A DNA stretch of 64,000 nucleotides. It comes from Isoetes taiwanensis. Taxonomy: Eukaryota > Streptophyta > Lycopodiopsida > Isoetales > Isoetaceae. Below, piece by piece: positions 1-10,951 of this stretch (the first letter of the stretch is position 1; the number at the start of each line of letters is the position of its first letter). The notes beneath the pieces were generated by a model that was not told the DNA's origin, did no database searches, and was given only the letters and a program-made list of their open reading frames with translations. The stretch lies in NCBI GenBank assembly GCA_021234155.1, contig JAJEKV010000002.1, positions 15,973,428-16,037,427 of the forward strand. Direction: 5' to 3'. A program made the position numbers and the translations under genes.

Positions 1-202
1 TTCATCCATACCATGGCTTCAATAAGGTAGCAAGATACGTAGCCTTGCATCACGGACATGGAAATAACATAAAAGATCAAAAGGCTGACAACCTCTTTGT
101 TTGGATGATGCAAACTTTGAAAGAAATGGGAAGCACCTTACTTCTAGGCTTGTTTACAATGTCCAATGGAAGTTGCCCCTTTACAGCACCTCTGCAGGGT
201 AG
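1..202 (+). pseudogene. ParB/DNA-methylase family copy 1, exon A (partial, runs off left edge)
   Basis: Frame 3 is open from the window edge to a splice donor (AG|GTGCAA) at 202/203. The peptide contains VALHHGHGNNIKD followed by a Trp/Met-rich helix and an LKEMG stretch. This resembles the segment after the ParB-like core in copy 2 (ANTHNAD, then SFADKIRFIM and FKEKYGE, about 53,985-54,110). The exon ends in phase 2, and joining it to an acceptor at 931/932 keeps the frame into a Lys/Glu-rich linker. The homology to copy 2 is my reading by eye: same order of a His/Asn-containing turn and an amphipathic helix, with low identity. Upstream exons lie outside the window. Confidence 0.5.
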
Positions 203-931
203 GTGCAATGATCATCATAAAAAAGGTCAAGTGCATTGATCAAGTCTACCTATGTAATAATATAAATGGGATATGAACGCCCTGTATTTATTCCATACAA
301 CCCAGCCTTCAGACCTGCTCCATGCTTCATCCTTATATATCCCTTTTCTCCCCATCTGCCCCCCCATGAATTCCTCACAATCTAATATTCCCTCTGTCCC
401 ATCAGGCATGGATAAGCAAGCCTAAATGCACAAAATCATCCCCATATTTGTTGCGTTTAGAAAATAATTTGCAACTCCAGAGTAAGCTTTCTTGCTTCAT
501 GTGTTTTAGCTTAAAGTCTTGAGGTTTTCGATTTGTATCCAAGGCCAACATTGTTCCCAATCCAAGAAAATGTCACCATATCTTAAAAGTCTTGCTGAAT
601 TGAGATCAAGGGCTACTACCTACTGCCAATCCTAGCAAGGGATATACTACTTACTGCCAAGCTTTTGCATATTCGAACTCAAAATTCATAACTACGCACC
701 TGGGTGTCCTACTCATAGCTTCCGTCAAATACCGAAAGAAGATATGTGGCAATATCTAAAACTTGAAAAAAAAAAGGGTTTAAAAGGAACAACAATATTT
801 TGGGAAAACAGACTACAAACATAACTTCCCATCATCACACATAAAAATTGCGAAGTGCTAACCATATTTGAGTAGATATAGCATGTATAATAGAAATCAT
901 AATTGTGTCTATTAAAAAGACAGAAATTCAG
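203..931 (+). other. Putative intron of methylase copy 1
   Basis: This AT-rich stretch has no long open frame on the plus strand. It is bounded by a possible GT donor at 203 and an AG acceptor (AAATTCAG) at 931 that keep the flanking exons in frame. I see no other feature in it. Confidence 0.4.
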
Positions 932-2066
932 CAAGGTCATCATACAAAAGAAGAAGGATGTTGCAGAGGAGGAAGAGGAACCTGGCACCAAGAAAAGGAA
1001 GTTCAAGGAAGTTCCATCATATTCCTACCACATAGTGTTCAGTCCTGATCATGTGTGGGACAAATGGAATGAGGTGTGGAACAAGTGGACAGGAGAGCTT
1101 GTAGGAAAAGCAGGGAAACTTGAGAAAGGATCCCTTGAAGATTTTACAGTTACAGACTTGAGGAGTGCACAGGGGTTAAGGGAAGAAGAAATTCTCAAGG
1201 TGCTCCAGTCTGTTATAGATGGACAAGTCTTTGTGAAAAAGGTCTCAAAACTCAAAGAGGTACCATCCTTTCCAGAGGCCTGCAAGTCCATGAAAGACCT
1301 CCGTGTCATGAGGGAGGCCATTTCAAAGGAGCTCTTTGAGATGTCTGGAATACAGAACCTATCTGAGCAAGGTATCTTGGACATGATGAAAATAACAGAT
1401 GAAGACCTGCTCAGGTACTCGAAGTGGTCGCCTGTATTTATTCAAGCATATAAATCCAGGAACAAGGAAAAACCAGCCCATCTACCATCAAAGGTCCGTG
1501 TGGAGCTGAGGTGCAGAGTTAGTGGGGACTTGGACATTCTTGAGACTGTATCAGAAACCTACATAGTGAAGTCCTGTCAGGGTTCTCTGGTTGTTACCAC
1601 CCAGACTATTCCAAAGAAAGCTTCATTGTTTGTGGTGGACTGTCGGACATACCATCAGGATATAGTTTACTCGACATCTCTATGCTCTCAAATTGTCTCA
1701 AGCAAACCACCCAAGAGTACATCACACTTGTGTTCCTATCTGAACCTGCAGAGGAATATCCAAAGATCTTGCAGGCCACCACTCAGATAGAGGCCAATAT
1801 GAGTGTGCGCCACGGGGTGCTGGTAGATGGGACGCCTGCTAAGAACAGTTATGTCACTCATGGCATAACAATGATCACTAACGTGATCATAAATAAAGTA
1901 GAGGGCGTGGTTTACGAGGCACACAAGTATGGTCGCCAAAAGCTTTCTGAGCCGATACCCAGATTTACAGAGAAGGAGAGCTTGGATAATTACAGCTGGA
2001 CCGATGAGCTTACTCCTAACCTGACCACTGAGGAATGTGAGAAGGAATTAGAGTACAAACAGGTTG
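932..2066 (+). pseudogene. ParB/DNA-methylase family copy 1, exon B 5' part, cut by Gypsy insertion
   Basis: A long open frame begins with a Lys/Glu-rich linker (KKKDVAEEEEE, KKRK). A globular part follows, ending in IVKSCQGS...KKASLFVVDC. Copy 2 has IIHGDCNE...LVIADLPYGF at the equivalent place, the usual lead-in to methylase motif IV (D/N-P-P-Y). Here the motif is degenerate (VVDCRTYHQD). About 30 bases later (near 1670) the frame shifts by one base and continues as LSNCLKQTTQEYITLVFLSE through to KELEYKQV. The frame then runs straight into the Gypsy LTR at 2067. Beyond the element (10,194) the same frame resumes with GLKGGAVNKYRLSSNLAFYL, matching YHGGGPRLLSKVEYLHVAYW in copy 2. The motif changes and frameshift suggest an inactive copy; assembly error at the single base cannot be excluded. 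Confidence 0.6.
2062..2066. repeat. Target-site duplication of the Gypsy element (left)
   Basis: GGTTG sits directly before the 5' LTR and again directly after the 3' LTR (10,189-10,193). A 5-bp duplication is the size expected for Ty3/Gypsy integrases. Removing one copy plus the element restores an open host frame. Confidence 0.95.
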
Positions 2067-3788
2067 TGTTACGCCCAAAATGTTTTGCAGACCATTGTAA
2101 ATAATTTGCATGCATGTCGTTGTGGGCGAACAAATTGAATTAATGCGTTTGGCATTAGAGTTATGGTGGCATGTTATTCTCTAGTCTAACTAGTTGTGGT
2201 GCACCACGACATGGTAGACTAGAATATGCCGTTGCCTGGTCATTGGATTTGGGAATGATCATATGGTGTTTGAAATGAGTTCCCTTCAATAAGGCAACTT
2301 ATATATGTATGGTTAAGGTTGCAATATGTTTAATGGTTTAAAAAAACCATTGGACCATTTAAAGGTTAAATGGCTTTTAAGGTTATAAATATCTTAATTG
2401 GGTTAAAAACTATTGCACGTTAAAATGGTGAGCACCCCTTAAATCGGGGGATGCTACCAGCGCTGCTGTTGCAGCGATAGAGGTGGATATGGGGAAGACC
2501 TGGACCACCGAAGGTGGTTCCGACAGGGCCGCTTTGCTGCCAGGATACCGCCACGTGGCTCTGCCACGTTGGCAGGGGTTTCCAACAATGTGATAAGGCG
2601 GCAGAATATAGACAACCGGAATTGTTACAGAAGGAGGTGGCCGGAAAGGCTTGAAGGAAGGAGGTCGTCTTTTGCAAGGAGGTGGACGGATTTGAGGAAG
2701 CATCAAGCAATAATTGCTACTGGGGTAGCAAGGGAAGCTCTGGTTGCAGGTAAGCCACGAATTGGTTGAATCTGTTTGGATGGCAGAGCCATGATGGTAG
2801 TCGGTTGTATAACAACAGCCTTAAATAAATACCTGTGCAAATAAAGAGGTGCCAGTATGGTTTTTGCAGAGGACCTCTCTGAAAGAATGAAGGGCTTGCT
2901 TTAGAATGATGCTTGTGATGTCTCCCTTGAACTACCGAACCACTCCTTATAAAACCTTGTAGAATGATCTGGAGCTAATTCCAGGCTATGGTCTTGGCTG
3001 CCCTGGACAAGCGCCAGGATTGGCTATGGCTGGTGAGCGTAGCTGAAGAGCCAAGCGACTACAAGGCTGAGCCTCTGAAATAAGTCATTCTACAAGGATA
3101 CTTGTGAGTGCTGATGAGGTGGGCGAAAGATATTGGTATGGGACAATATCCTACGTCTACCGACAGCCCAGTGAAAGCAGAGTATCCATTGTGGAGCGAT
3201 GCTCCATTGTTGCAGTATCTAGGTGATACTGGGGTGAGCACAGTAAGTGCTACCCACGAGAGTTTTGTGCATGGCATAGTTATAGATGAACGTGGTTGTC
3301 TAGATAAGAACGAGAGGTGCTTGTGAGGTAAAGCTTGTCGCTGGTATGGGACAGTGGCATGCGGAACCAACAGTCGAGTAGCCGGCGTCCTTATAATGCT
3401 TGCAGTTTCTCCCTGATATTGGATCCACCAGCGCGGGGGTTCTAGACGACGTACTATCTAGATATGGCGGGGTGTGTCTGCTTGGCAGATGCTATGGTGC
3501 GTGTGGTAGACTCCATATGTGTGTTCTTGCAGTCCGTCAGTCATTGCTTCGTATTGACACTACTGGATAACTCTTATGCACGTTACTAACATGTGGAAGC
3601 TTGTGCAGGCTGTTTGATAGCTGGCGGAGCATACGTATGCATTTAGTTATCTTGTGTTGTCGTCTTGTTATCATATACGTGGTGTTCATGTATATAGCCT
3701 TTTGGGAGGCAGTACTTGTTCTGTGTACTTTGATGGTTGATGTGAATACAAATCGAAATTTTTGGTACTAAAATTTTGGTTCGTAACA
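2067..3788 (+). repeat. Gypsy 5' LTR
   Basis: It begins TGTTACGCCC and ends TTCGTAACA, with the short TG...CA ends typical of LTRs. The copy at 8448-10,188 is nearly identical. A variable part near 3080-3110 versus 9430-9500 accounts for most of the length difference. The open frames inside it are not genes. Confidence 0.95.
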
Positions 3789-3803
3789 GTGGTATCAGAG
3801 CCT
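3789..3803 (+). other. Gypsy primer-binding site, initiator-Met tRNA type
   Basis: Immediately after the 5' LTR the sequence reads GTGGTATCAGAGCC. TGGTATCAGAGCC is complementary to the 3' end of plant initiator methionine tRNA, the usual primer of plant chromoviruses. Confidence 0.95.
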
Positions 3804-3833
3804 ATGTTGTGGCTTGGACCTTGAGTAGCTGAG

Positions 3834-5341
3834 ATGGAGCACGGCGAGACTAGTGCAGACGCACATACTGTAGCGGGACAGACGACTCCTATGGAGGAGG
3901 AACTTGATGTATGAGGGCTAGCTGCTCGCGTACAAGAAACCCAGAAGAACCTGGAGACCATGCAGACGAAGTGGGGCGAGGACTTGTTGGGAGTGCAGCA
4001 GAGCCTCAAGGCTATATTGGATACTCAGACTGCTATGAGAACTGTATTGGAGACTCTTGTTGGCACAGATAACCTAGGGAAGTCTGCGGAGAAAGGGAAG
4101 TCTCCGGCAGTTGTGGTGGTGGACCCGGATGTACCTGATACTAGTGCTGCTGTGGAGCAGTCACTAAAGAGTTCTGGATTGAGCAAGGAGGACATCCGCA
4201 GTCTCGAGCGCACAAAGATCCCCGATTGGGATGGGAAGGGCACTGCTGAGGAGGCGATGGCTTGGATTGACAAGCTTGAGACCTTCTTTGAGGCTACCAA
4301 TAAAGGGGATAAGGCGCGGTTGTTTATTGCACAGATGCGGCTGAAATCGGATGCCTATAGTTGGTGGAATGGCTCTACCATGAAGAAAGAGGTGAATACC
4401 TGGTCCGATTTCAGGAAGTACTTTATTGGGGCGTATGCACCTCAGCATGATGCTCGGGATGCGCTTGAAAAGCTGCGGTACTGTAAGCAGACAGGTTCTC
4501 TTAGCGCTTACATCAATAAGGTACGGGGTTATATCCACAGGGTTGGGGACTTGTCTGAGGCTCGGCAGGCTGATTTCTTCCTAGGTGGCCTATCCAGTGT
4601 TGCTCTCAAGAAGCAGATAATCGGGTTGAAGACCGAGGATTTTGAGAGGGCAACGATGTTGGCTCGTCCACTTGGGGAAGAGGATGAGTCCTTTAAGAAG
4701 ACGTCCCGGAAGTTCTCAAAGAAGAAAAATAGGTTTTTCAAGAAGAAGAACTCTGAAAAGTCTGAGCAGCCTAAGTCTAAGTCTGCAGGTATAGAGTCCA
4801 AGAAGCGTAATGCGGACTCTAAGTCCGGTGGTCCGAGGAAGGGGATTTTCTGCTATAGGTGTGGAGAGCCTGGGCACATTAGTCGTGAATGCTCTCAGCC
4901 ACAGAACAAGAAAGCTGATAACACGGAAGCAAACGTGACTGAAAAGGCTGAAGAAGTATTGGAATCTAAGACGGTTTCAGCCACTGCCATGGAAGAGATG
5001 TGCGTGCTAGACAAGCCCGCAAGCAAGGATATCATGGACATGTTTGTTGGACGAGTGATTAGATTCTTGGGCAGAATCATGGACCTAAATGTTGTTGTAT
5101 TATTGGATTGTGGTTCTTCTGACATGTTTATATCTTCTAAGTTGGTGGAAGAACTGCACCTACCTTGTGTAAAGACTAATAAGTACAAGGTAGATGAGCC
5201 TTTTGTGAATGATTCTCAGGTGGAGGATCGTAAAGCTGTTGGGGTGCCCTTGTGTATTCAAGGCTACCAGGAAAAGCTTGATTTTGGCCTCTTGGATGTT
5301 GGGCGGTATGATGTGGTGCTGGGGATAATATGGTCGGGTTA
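3834..5341 (+). pseudogene. Gypsy gag and protease (one early in-frame stop)
   Basis: The frame opens at an ATG (3834) with MEHGETSADAH, hits TGA at 3912, and then runs open to 5340. The capsid (retrotrans_gag) region spans about 4220-4660, with WDGKGTAEEAMAWIDKLE and later GLSSVALKKQI. A Lys-rich stretch follows, then one CCHC zinc knuckle (CYRCGEPGHISREC, about 4852-4893). A retropepsin-like domain begins with LLDCGSSDMFIS (about 5100-5135); the catalytic triplet reads D-C-G where D-S/T-G is normal. The frame is lost at 5341, just before the linker to reverse transcriptase. Confidence 0.9.
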
Positions 5342-5344
5342 AGC

Positions 5345-6486
5345 CTACTGCAATAGATTGGAACACTCATCAGGTGACACTGAAGCACGATGGACGGGAG
5401 ATCTATCTACAGGGGAGTCCTTTGACGGGAGCTTCCAAGATCGTGTCGTCGCTTCAGGTCAAGAAACTGGTACGTAAATCTTCCAATCAATGTTTTCTTC
5501 TATTTATTGATGAATGTTATCCTGCTTTGGAGTGCTGTCATATGAGTGCTGATAGTGAGGTCATAGAGAATTCAAAAGGCCAAAAAGAGTTGCAGGATCT
5601 GTTGTATGAATTTCAGGATGTGTTGCCTGAGAAACTGCCTGAAGGCCTTCCACCTAGTAAAGAGATTGAACATGAGATTGATTTAGAGCCTAGATCCAAA
5701 CTCGTGTTTCGTAGCCCTTACAGATTGTCCATATTGGAACAAGAGGAGATAAAGAAGCAGGTTCATGAGCTGTTAGCCAAAGGGTTTGTGAGGCCTAGCA
5801 AATCCCCTTATGGTGCTCCTGTCATTCTAGTCAAGAAGAAGGACGGATCAATGCGAATGTGCATAGATTATCGTGCCTTGAATAAGATCACAATCAAGAA
5901 TAGGTACCTCTTACCTAGGATTGATGAGATTATGGATAGATTAACAGGAGCTAAATATTTTTCTAAGTTGGATTTGCACAGTGGTTATCACTAGATAAGG
6001 GTGAAGGGGTTGGATGTACATAAGACTACCTTCAGGACCACCTTTGGTCATTTTGAATTTTTGGTGATGCCTTTTGGACTAACGAATGCTCCTGCTACTT
6101 TTTCCAGAATGATGAATGAGGTTTTTGCAGGATGTCTTGATACTTTTGTTGAAGTATTTTTAGATGATATCCTGGTGTATAGCAAAACCTTAGAGAAGCA
6201 TTTGAATCATTTGCGCTCTGTGTTAACTCTGCTCAGACAGCATAAATTGTATGCAAAGATGTCGAAGTGTGAATTTTTGAAAGCACGGGTGGAATGTTTG
6301 GGCCACATAGTATCTGCTGAAGGTGTAGCTGTAGATCCCAAGAAGACGGAGGCAATTCAATCTTGGCCTGTGCCAAAGAATGTATCTGAGTTGCATAGTT
6401 TCTTGGGATTGGCCAGTTATTATCGCAGATTTGTCTGGAAATTTGCCAAGATTGCAGCTGCTTTGACTATGTTGTTGAAAAACTAA
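5345..6486 (+). pseudogene. Gypsy reverse transcriptase
   Basis: The pol frame resumes about 5345 after a frameshift. Recognisable blocks are [56 protein letters not shown], the catalytic FLDDILVYS (about 6157-6183), CEFLKARVECLGHIVS and SFLGLASYYRRF. A TAG stop at 5992 falls where the family has Gln in GYHQIRV. The frame ends at a premature stop at 6484. Domain order and motifs are standard Ty3/Gypsy. Confidence 0.95.
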
Positions 6487-7040
6487 TGTCCAGTGGCAAT
6501 GGACGGCTAAGCAGCAGCAGGCAATGGATATGCTAAAGAGGTTGCTAACCTCGGCACCTATTCTGTTGATTCCAAACATGAGTAAACCTTATGAGGTTTC
6601 AGGTTTACACGGACGCATGTGGTTATGCCATTGGTGCTGTTCTCATGCAGGATGGGAGGGTGGTGGCATATGAAAGTCGCCAATTCAATGCTACTGAGAA
6701 GAACTATTCAACCTATGAGCAGGGGTTACTGGCAATGGTTCATGCGCTCAAAGTCTGAAAACATTATCTCCGCAATAAGTGTGAGTTTGTGGTCTATATT
6801 GATCATAAACCCTTGAAGTTCCTGCAGAGCCAGGCCCAGGTAAGTCCAAGACAAGCAAGATGGTTGGACTTTCTTTCTCAATTTCATTTTCATGTTGAAC
6901 ATCTTCCCGGGAAAAAGAATCATGTTGCTGATGCTCTTTCTAGGGTTCGGGAAGTGAATGTGATGGTTCAATGTGAAATTGCTTTGGTGTCACAGATTAG
7001 ACAAGCATATGACTTGGATGCCTATATTTCGAATATGTAG
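6487..7040 (+). pseudogene. Gypsy RNase H, frameshifted
   Basis: Pieces in different frames spell an RNase H: YTDACGYAIGAVLMQDG near 6605-6655, then YESRQFNATEKNYSTYEQ about 6669-6723, then a connection segment with IDHKPLKFLQSQ and HLPGKKNHVADALSR (about 6798-6950). At least two indels separate them. The last part ends at a stop (TAG, 7038). Confidence 0.9.
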
Positions 7041-7118
7041 CATCTGTCCAAGTTACCTGATGCTTGGGATATCCAGAATGGGCTCTGGTATCATAAGAGA
7101 CGTATTTATGTTCCTGCT

Positions 7119-7920
7119 GTGGACACTTTGAGAAAGCAAATATTGAGCGAATTTCATGATGCACCTTATGCTGGGCTCAAGAGAATGTTTTACTGGCCTA
7201 GCTTGAAAGAGGACATGCAGGAATATGTGAAAGTTTGTGAGACTTGTCAGCAGGTTAAAGTGGGTCGAGGCAAGACTCCAGGGCTATTGCAACCTCTGCC
7301 GTGCCAGAGAAGAGGTGGAGTGAAATCTCTATGGATTTCATTGTGAAGTTGCCTCGTACTGTGCATCACTATACCCAGATACTTGTCATTGTGTATAGGT
7401 TGACGAAGTATGCACGCTTTATACCTCTGACAAAGAATGCTGATGGCTTGGCAGTGGCCAAGGCTTATATGCAGCATGTATTTCCTATTTTTGGATTACC
7501 CAAAGCTATTGTAAGCGATCGAGATATGAAATTCACTGGGAATTTCTCGCGTGAATTGTTCTCTGCATTAAAATGCACTCTTCAGTTCTCTAGTGGAGAT
7601 TTCCGGAAACGGATGGGCAAACTGAAAGAGTGAATCAGATTCTGGAGGATATGCTGAGATCTTATGTGGCCACTCAGCAATCCAGATGAGGGGACTATTT
7701 GCCAATTGTGGAGTTTGCTTACAATAATGGGTTCCAACAGAGCATCAAAACTAGTCCGTTTGTGGCTATGTTTGGGAGAAATCCCAGAGGACCTGTATCG
7801 CTTGGTTTTGATGGGCTGAAAACTGATGCTGCTATAAGTATGCTTGAAGGCATGGACGTGACACTTGGGTTGTGTCAATTGCATATGAGATAGGCCCAGG
7901 ATCGGGCAAGGGCACGTGCC
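7119..7920 (+). pseudogene. Gypsy integrase (degenerate)
   Basis: A zinc-binding-like N-terminus has MFYWPSLKEDMQEYVKVC and CETCQQVKVGRGKTPG (about 7185-7290). The DDE core starts with ISMDFIVKLPRT (about 7327), continues with VIVYRLTKYARFIPL and then PKAIVSDRDMKFTG (second Asp, about 7498-7540). The block that normally carries HPQTDGQTERVN is scrambled (FRKRMGKLKE, then a stop, then VNQILEDML), so the third acidic residue region is lost. Further stops occur at 7686 and 7891. Confidence 0.9.
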
Positions 7921-7923
7921 AAT

Positions 7924-8358
7924 TTGTCGAGAGCCCCGATCGAGCTGCATGAGGGTCAGATGGTGTACCTTCGTGTAGTGTTCCCTGCAAATCTGAAAAG
8001 AAAAGCAATATTGCCATTGCTTGCAGGAAAGAAACCAAAGCTCTCCCCAAGATACAGTGGTCCTTATAAGACTTTGAAGAAATATAGTGATGTTGCCTTC
8101 AAGTTGCAACTTCCACCGAATGTGGACATTCATCTGGTTTTCTATATGAGCCAGTTGCGATCAGCTCTGGGGAAAGCTGCGAATGTTGTGCCTTCTCAGG
8201 AACACATGGTGGAGTTGGATAGAATTCCTACCCCTGAAAGAATACTGAATTCCCAGATAGTGCAGATCCGCCAAAGAGACCAGATGGAATTTCTGGTGAA
8301 ATGGAAACATAGACCTGTCTCAGAGGTGACATGGGAGAGTCGTCGTTTCATGACTTAA
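7924..8358 (+). pseudogene. Gypsy integrase C-terminus with chromodomain
   Basis: The frame carries GQMVYLRV, KLSPRYSGPYK and VAFKLQLPP, then PTPERILNSQIVQIR and FLVKWKHRPVSEVTWES (about 8296-8346). The last block is a classical chromodomain, which places this element in the chromovirus branch. Chromodomains of this group direct integration to particular chromatin in related elements; whether that applied here is unknown. Confidence 0.93.
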
Positions 8359-8420
8359 TATCCGGATGTTATGGCTCAATGATGAGCTGATTCTTGAGGA
8401 CAAGAATCCCCGTGTGGGGG

Positions 8421-8447
8421 GTTGGGGAGAGAGGGAGGACAAAGTAA
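8421..8447 (+). other. Gypsy polypurine tract
   Basis: A purine-rich run (GGGGAGAGAGGGAGGAC then AAAGTAA) directly precedes the 3' LTR, where plus-strand DNA synthesis is primed in this class. Confidence 0.85.
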
Positions 8448-10188
8448 TGTTTCGCCCAAAATGTTTTGCAGACCATTGTAAATAATTTGCATGCATGTCG
8501 TTGTGGGCGAACAAATTGAATTAATGCGTTTGGCATTAGAGTTATGGTCGCATGTTATTCTCTAGTCTAACTAGTTGTGGTGCACCACGGCATGGTAGAC
8601 TAGAATATGACGTTGCCTGGTCATTGGATTTGGGAATGATCATATGGTGTTTGAAATGAGTTCCCTTCAACAAGGCAACTTATATATGTATGGTTAAGGT
8701 TGCAATATGTTTAATGGTTTAAAAGAACCATTGGACCATTTAAAGGTTAAATGGCTTTTAAGGTTATAAATATCTTAATTGGGTTAAAAACTATTGCACG
8801 TTAAAATGGTGAGCACCCCTTAAATCGGGGGATGCCACCAGCGGATGCTGTTGCAGCGATAGAGGTCGATATGGGGAAGACCTGGACCACCGAAGGTGGT
8901 TCCGACAGGGCCGCTTTGCTGCCAGGATACCCCTACGTGGCTCTGCCACGTTGGCAGGGGTTTCCAACAATGTGATAAAATGGCAGAATACAGACAACCG
9001 AAATTGTTACAGAAGGAGGTGGCCAGAAAGGCTTGAAGGAAGGAGGTCGTCTTTTGCAAGGAGGTGGACGGATTTGAGGAAGCATCAAGCAATAATTGCT
9101 ACTGGGGTAGCAAGGGAAGCTCTGGTTGCAGGTAAGCCACGAATTGGTTGAATCCGTTTGGATGGCAGAGCCATGATGGTAGTCGGTTGTATAACAATAG
9201 CCTTAAATAAATACCTGTGCAAATAAAGAGGTGCCAGTATGTTTTTCGCAGAGGACCTCTCTGAAAGAATGAAGGGCTTGCTTTAGAATGATGATTGTGA
9301 TGTCTCCCTTGAACTACCGAACCACTCCTTGTAAAACTGGAGCTAATTCCAGGCTATGGTCTTGGCTGCCCTGGACAAGCGCCAGGATTGGCTATGGCTG
9401 GTGATTACTGGCTTAGCTGAAGAGCCAAGCGACTACAAGTCTGGGCCTCTGAAATAAGTCATTCCTTCTGTGAACAAGCTTGTGTTCCTTTATAGGATAT
9501 TTGTGAGTGCTGGTGAGGTGGGCGAAAGATATTGATATGGGACAATATCCTACGTCTACCGACAGCCCAGTGAAAGCAGAGTATCCATTGTGGAGCGATG
9601 CTCCATTGTTGCAGTATCTAGGTGATACTGGGGTGAGCACAGTAAGTGCTACCCACGGGAGTTTTGTGCATGGCATAGTTATGGATGAGTGTGGTTGTCT
9701 AGATAAGAATGAGAGGTGCTTGTGAGGAAAAGCTTGTCGCTGGTATGGGACAGTGGCATGCGGAACCAACAGTCGAGTAGCCGATGTCCTTATAATGCTT
9801 GCAGTTTCTCCCTGATATTGGATCCACCAGCGCGGGGGTTCTAGACGACGTACTGTCTAGATATGGCGGGGTGTGTCTGCTTGGCAGATGCTATGGTGCG
9901 TGTGGTGGATTCCATATGTGTGTTCTTGCAGTCCGTCAGTCATTGCTTCGTATTGACACTACTGGATAACTCTTATGCATGTTACTAACACGTGGAAGCT
10001 TGTGCAGGTTGTTTGATAGCTGGCGGAGCGTACGTGTGCATTTAGTTATCTTGTGTTGTCGTCTTGTTATCTGTATACGTGGCGTTCATGTATATAGCCT
10101 CGTGGGAGGCAGTACTTGTTCTGTGTACTTTGATGGTTGATGTGAATACAAATCGAAATTTTTGGTACTAAAATTTTGGTTCGTAACA
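8448..10188 (+). repeat. Gypsy 3' LTR
   Basis: Second copy of the LTR, starting TGTTTCGCCC and ending TTCGTAACA. It is followed directly by the GGTTG duplication and then host coding sequence. Confidence 0.95.
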
Positions 10189-10193
10189 GGTTG

Positions 10194-10735
10194 GCCTGAA
10201 GGGAGGTGCAGTGAACAAGTATAGACTAAGCTCGAACTTGGCTTTCTACCTCGTGGATACATTTGTACCCAAGTGAGGCTTAGTCTGTGACTACTTTGTC
10301 AATGGTAGGGTTGGGCATGAAGCTCTAGCCAATGGCAGAAAAGTTCAAAGCTGGGTGGCCACTGAGCAGTAGAAAGAGTCTCTAGAGCTGTATGATCCTG
10401 ATGTGGAGAAGCATTATCTGACATATCAAGGGAAGCAAGCAGAGAGGGAGAATCGGCAAGGTCAAAACGATGCAAAGAGGGAGAGAAAGAAGAAGGAGGC
10501 AGAGCAAGAGTCTGAGGAGGAGGATGCAGGGGATGGCACTTCAGAAGAAACTGTCTCTGATGAGGAGTCTGGTTCAGAAGAAAGTGAAACTGAATCACGA
10601 AGTCCACCACCAAAGTCGCCACCAATCATGGATCTACAGACTCAGGAGAAGTTGGCAAAGACCTTATCAGAAGAGGAGAAAATTCTTGATGTAAATCCAC
10701 AGGAACCAGATATGCAGAATACTTCTGTTCTTCCT
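10194..10735 (+). pseudogene. DNA-methylase copy 1, exon B 3' part: SAM-binding motif and acidic tail
   Basis: Directly after the target duplication the host frame resumes (GLKGGAVNKYRLSSNLAFYLVD). It passes a TGA (10,275), then reads LVCDYFVNGRVGHEALANGRKVQSW. That block has the layout of a C-terminal motif I in beta-class DNA methylases (V-x-D-x-F-x-G-x-G, then a Gly/Arg-Lys turn and a beta strand), like WVLDAFS...KKGR...VAVDIDKE in copy 2. A TAG follows TEQ, then LELYDPDVEKHY and a very acidic and Lys-rich tail (EQESEEEDAGDG, SDEESGSEESETES, PPPKSPP). The frame stays open up to the hAT insertion at 10,744. Both stops could arise by C-to-T change. Confidence 0.6.
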
Positions 10736-10743
10736 GAACAAAC
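10736..10743. repeat. 8-bp target-site duplication of the large hAT element (left)
   Basis: GAACAAAC precedes the terminal inverted repeat and occurs again at 16,649-16,656 directly after the right end. Eight bases is the hAT superfamily size. Confidence 0.93.
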
Positions 10744-10756
10744 CAGGGATAGGTTC
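10744..10756 (+). repeat. hAT terminal inverted repeat, left
   Basis: CAGGGATAGGTTC, matched in reverse complement by GAACCTATCCCTG at 16,636-16,648. The same pair bounds the short MITE at 59.6 kb. Confidence 0.92.
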
Positions 10757-10951
10757 TGTACGTACGAAATTATTTTTCCAAACGTATGAAGTCCAAAAAT
10801 ACATATTTTTAGGTTAAATACGTATTTTTCGTATTTTTAACCTACCGGCCGGAAAAAATTTTTTTCACAAAAGCGAAACCTTCGGTTTAAACTGAGCGCC
10901 CGGCGTAAGTTTAACTGAAGGTTTCGCTTACGCAAAAATTCAAAAAAAAAA

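Larger units (their letters stand above)
2067..10188 (+). mobile_element. Complete Ty3/Gypsy chromovirus inserted in the methylase copy 1 exon
   Basis: This 8.1-kb element has two LTRs (1722 and 1741 bp, both starting TGTT and ending AACA), a primer-binding site, gag, protease, reverse transcriptase, RNase H, integrase, a chromodomain and a polypurine tract, in Gypsy order. It is flanked by a perfect GGTTG duplication. The two LTRs are collinear and clearly recent relatives, differing by scattered substitutions and short indels. The coding part is broken by several in-frame stops and at least four frame changes, so it is not autonomous now. It has the same orientation as the interrupted host gene. 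Confidence 0.97.

Noticed and set aside
2410-3370. Several overlapping open frames, found again at 8791-9769
   Set aside because: They lie inside the two Gypsy LTRs and have no protein similarity.
3789-3803. tRNA gene
   Set aside because: TGGTATCAGAGCC is a primer-binding site complementary to a tRNA 3' end; no cloverleaf surrounds it.
10403-10789. Acidic 128-codon frame as an independent gene
   Set aside because: The frame continues upstream past two stops into the methylase motif I and its last codons read into the hAT terminal repeat, so it is part of copy 1.
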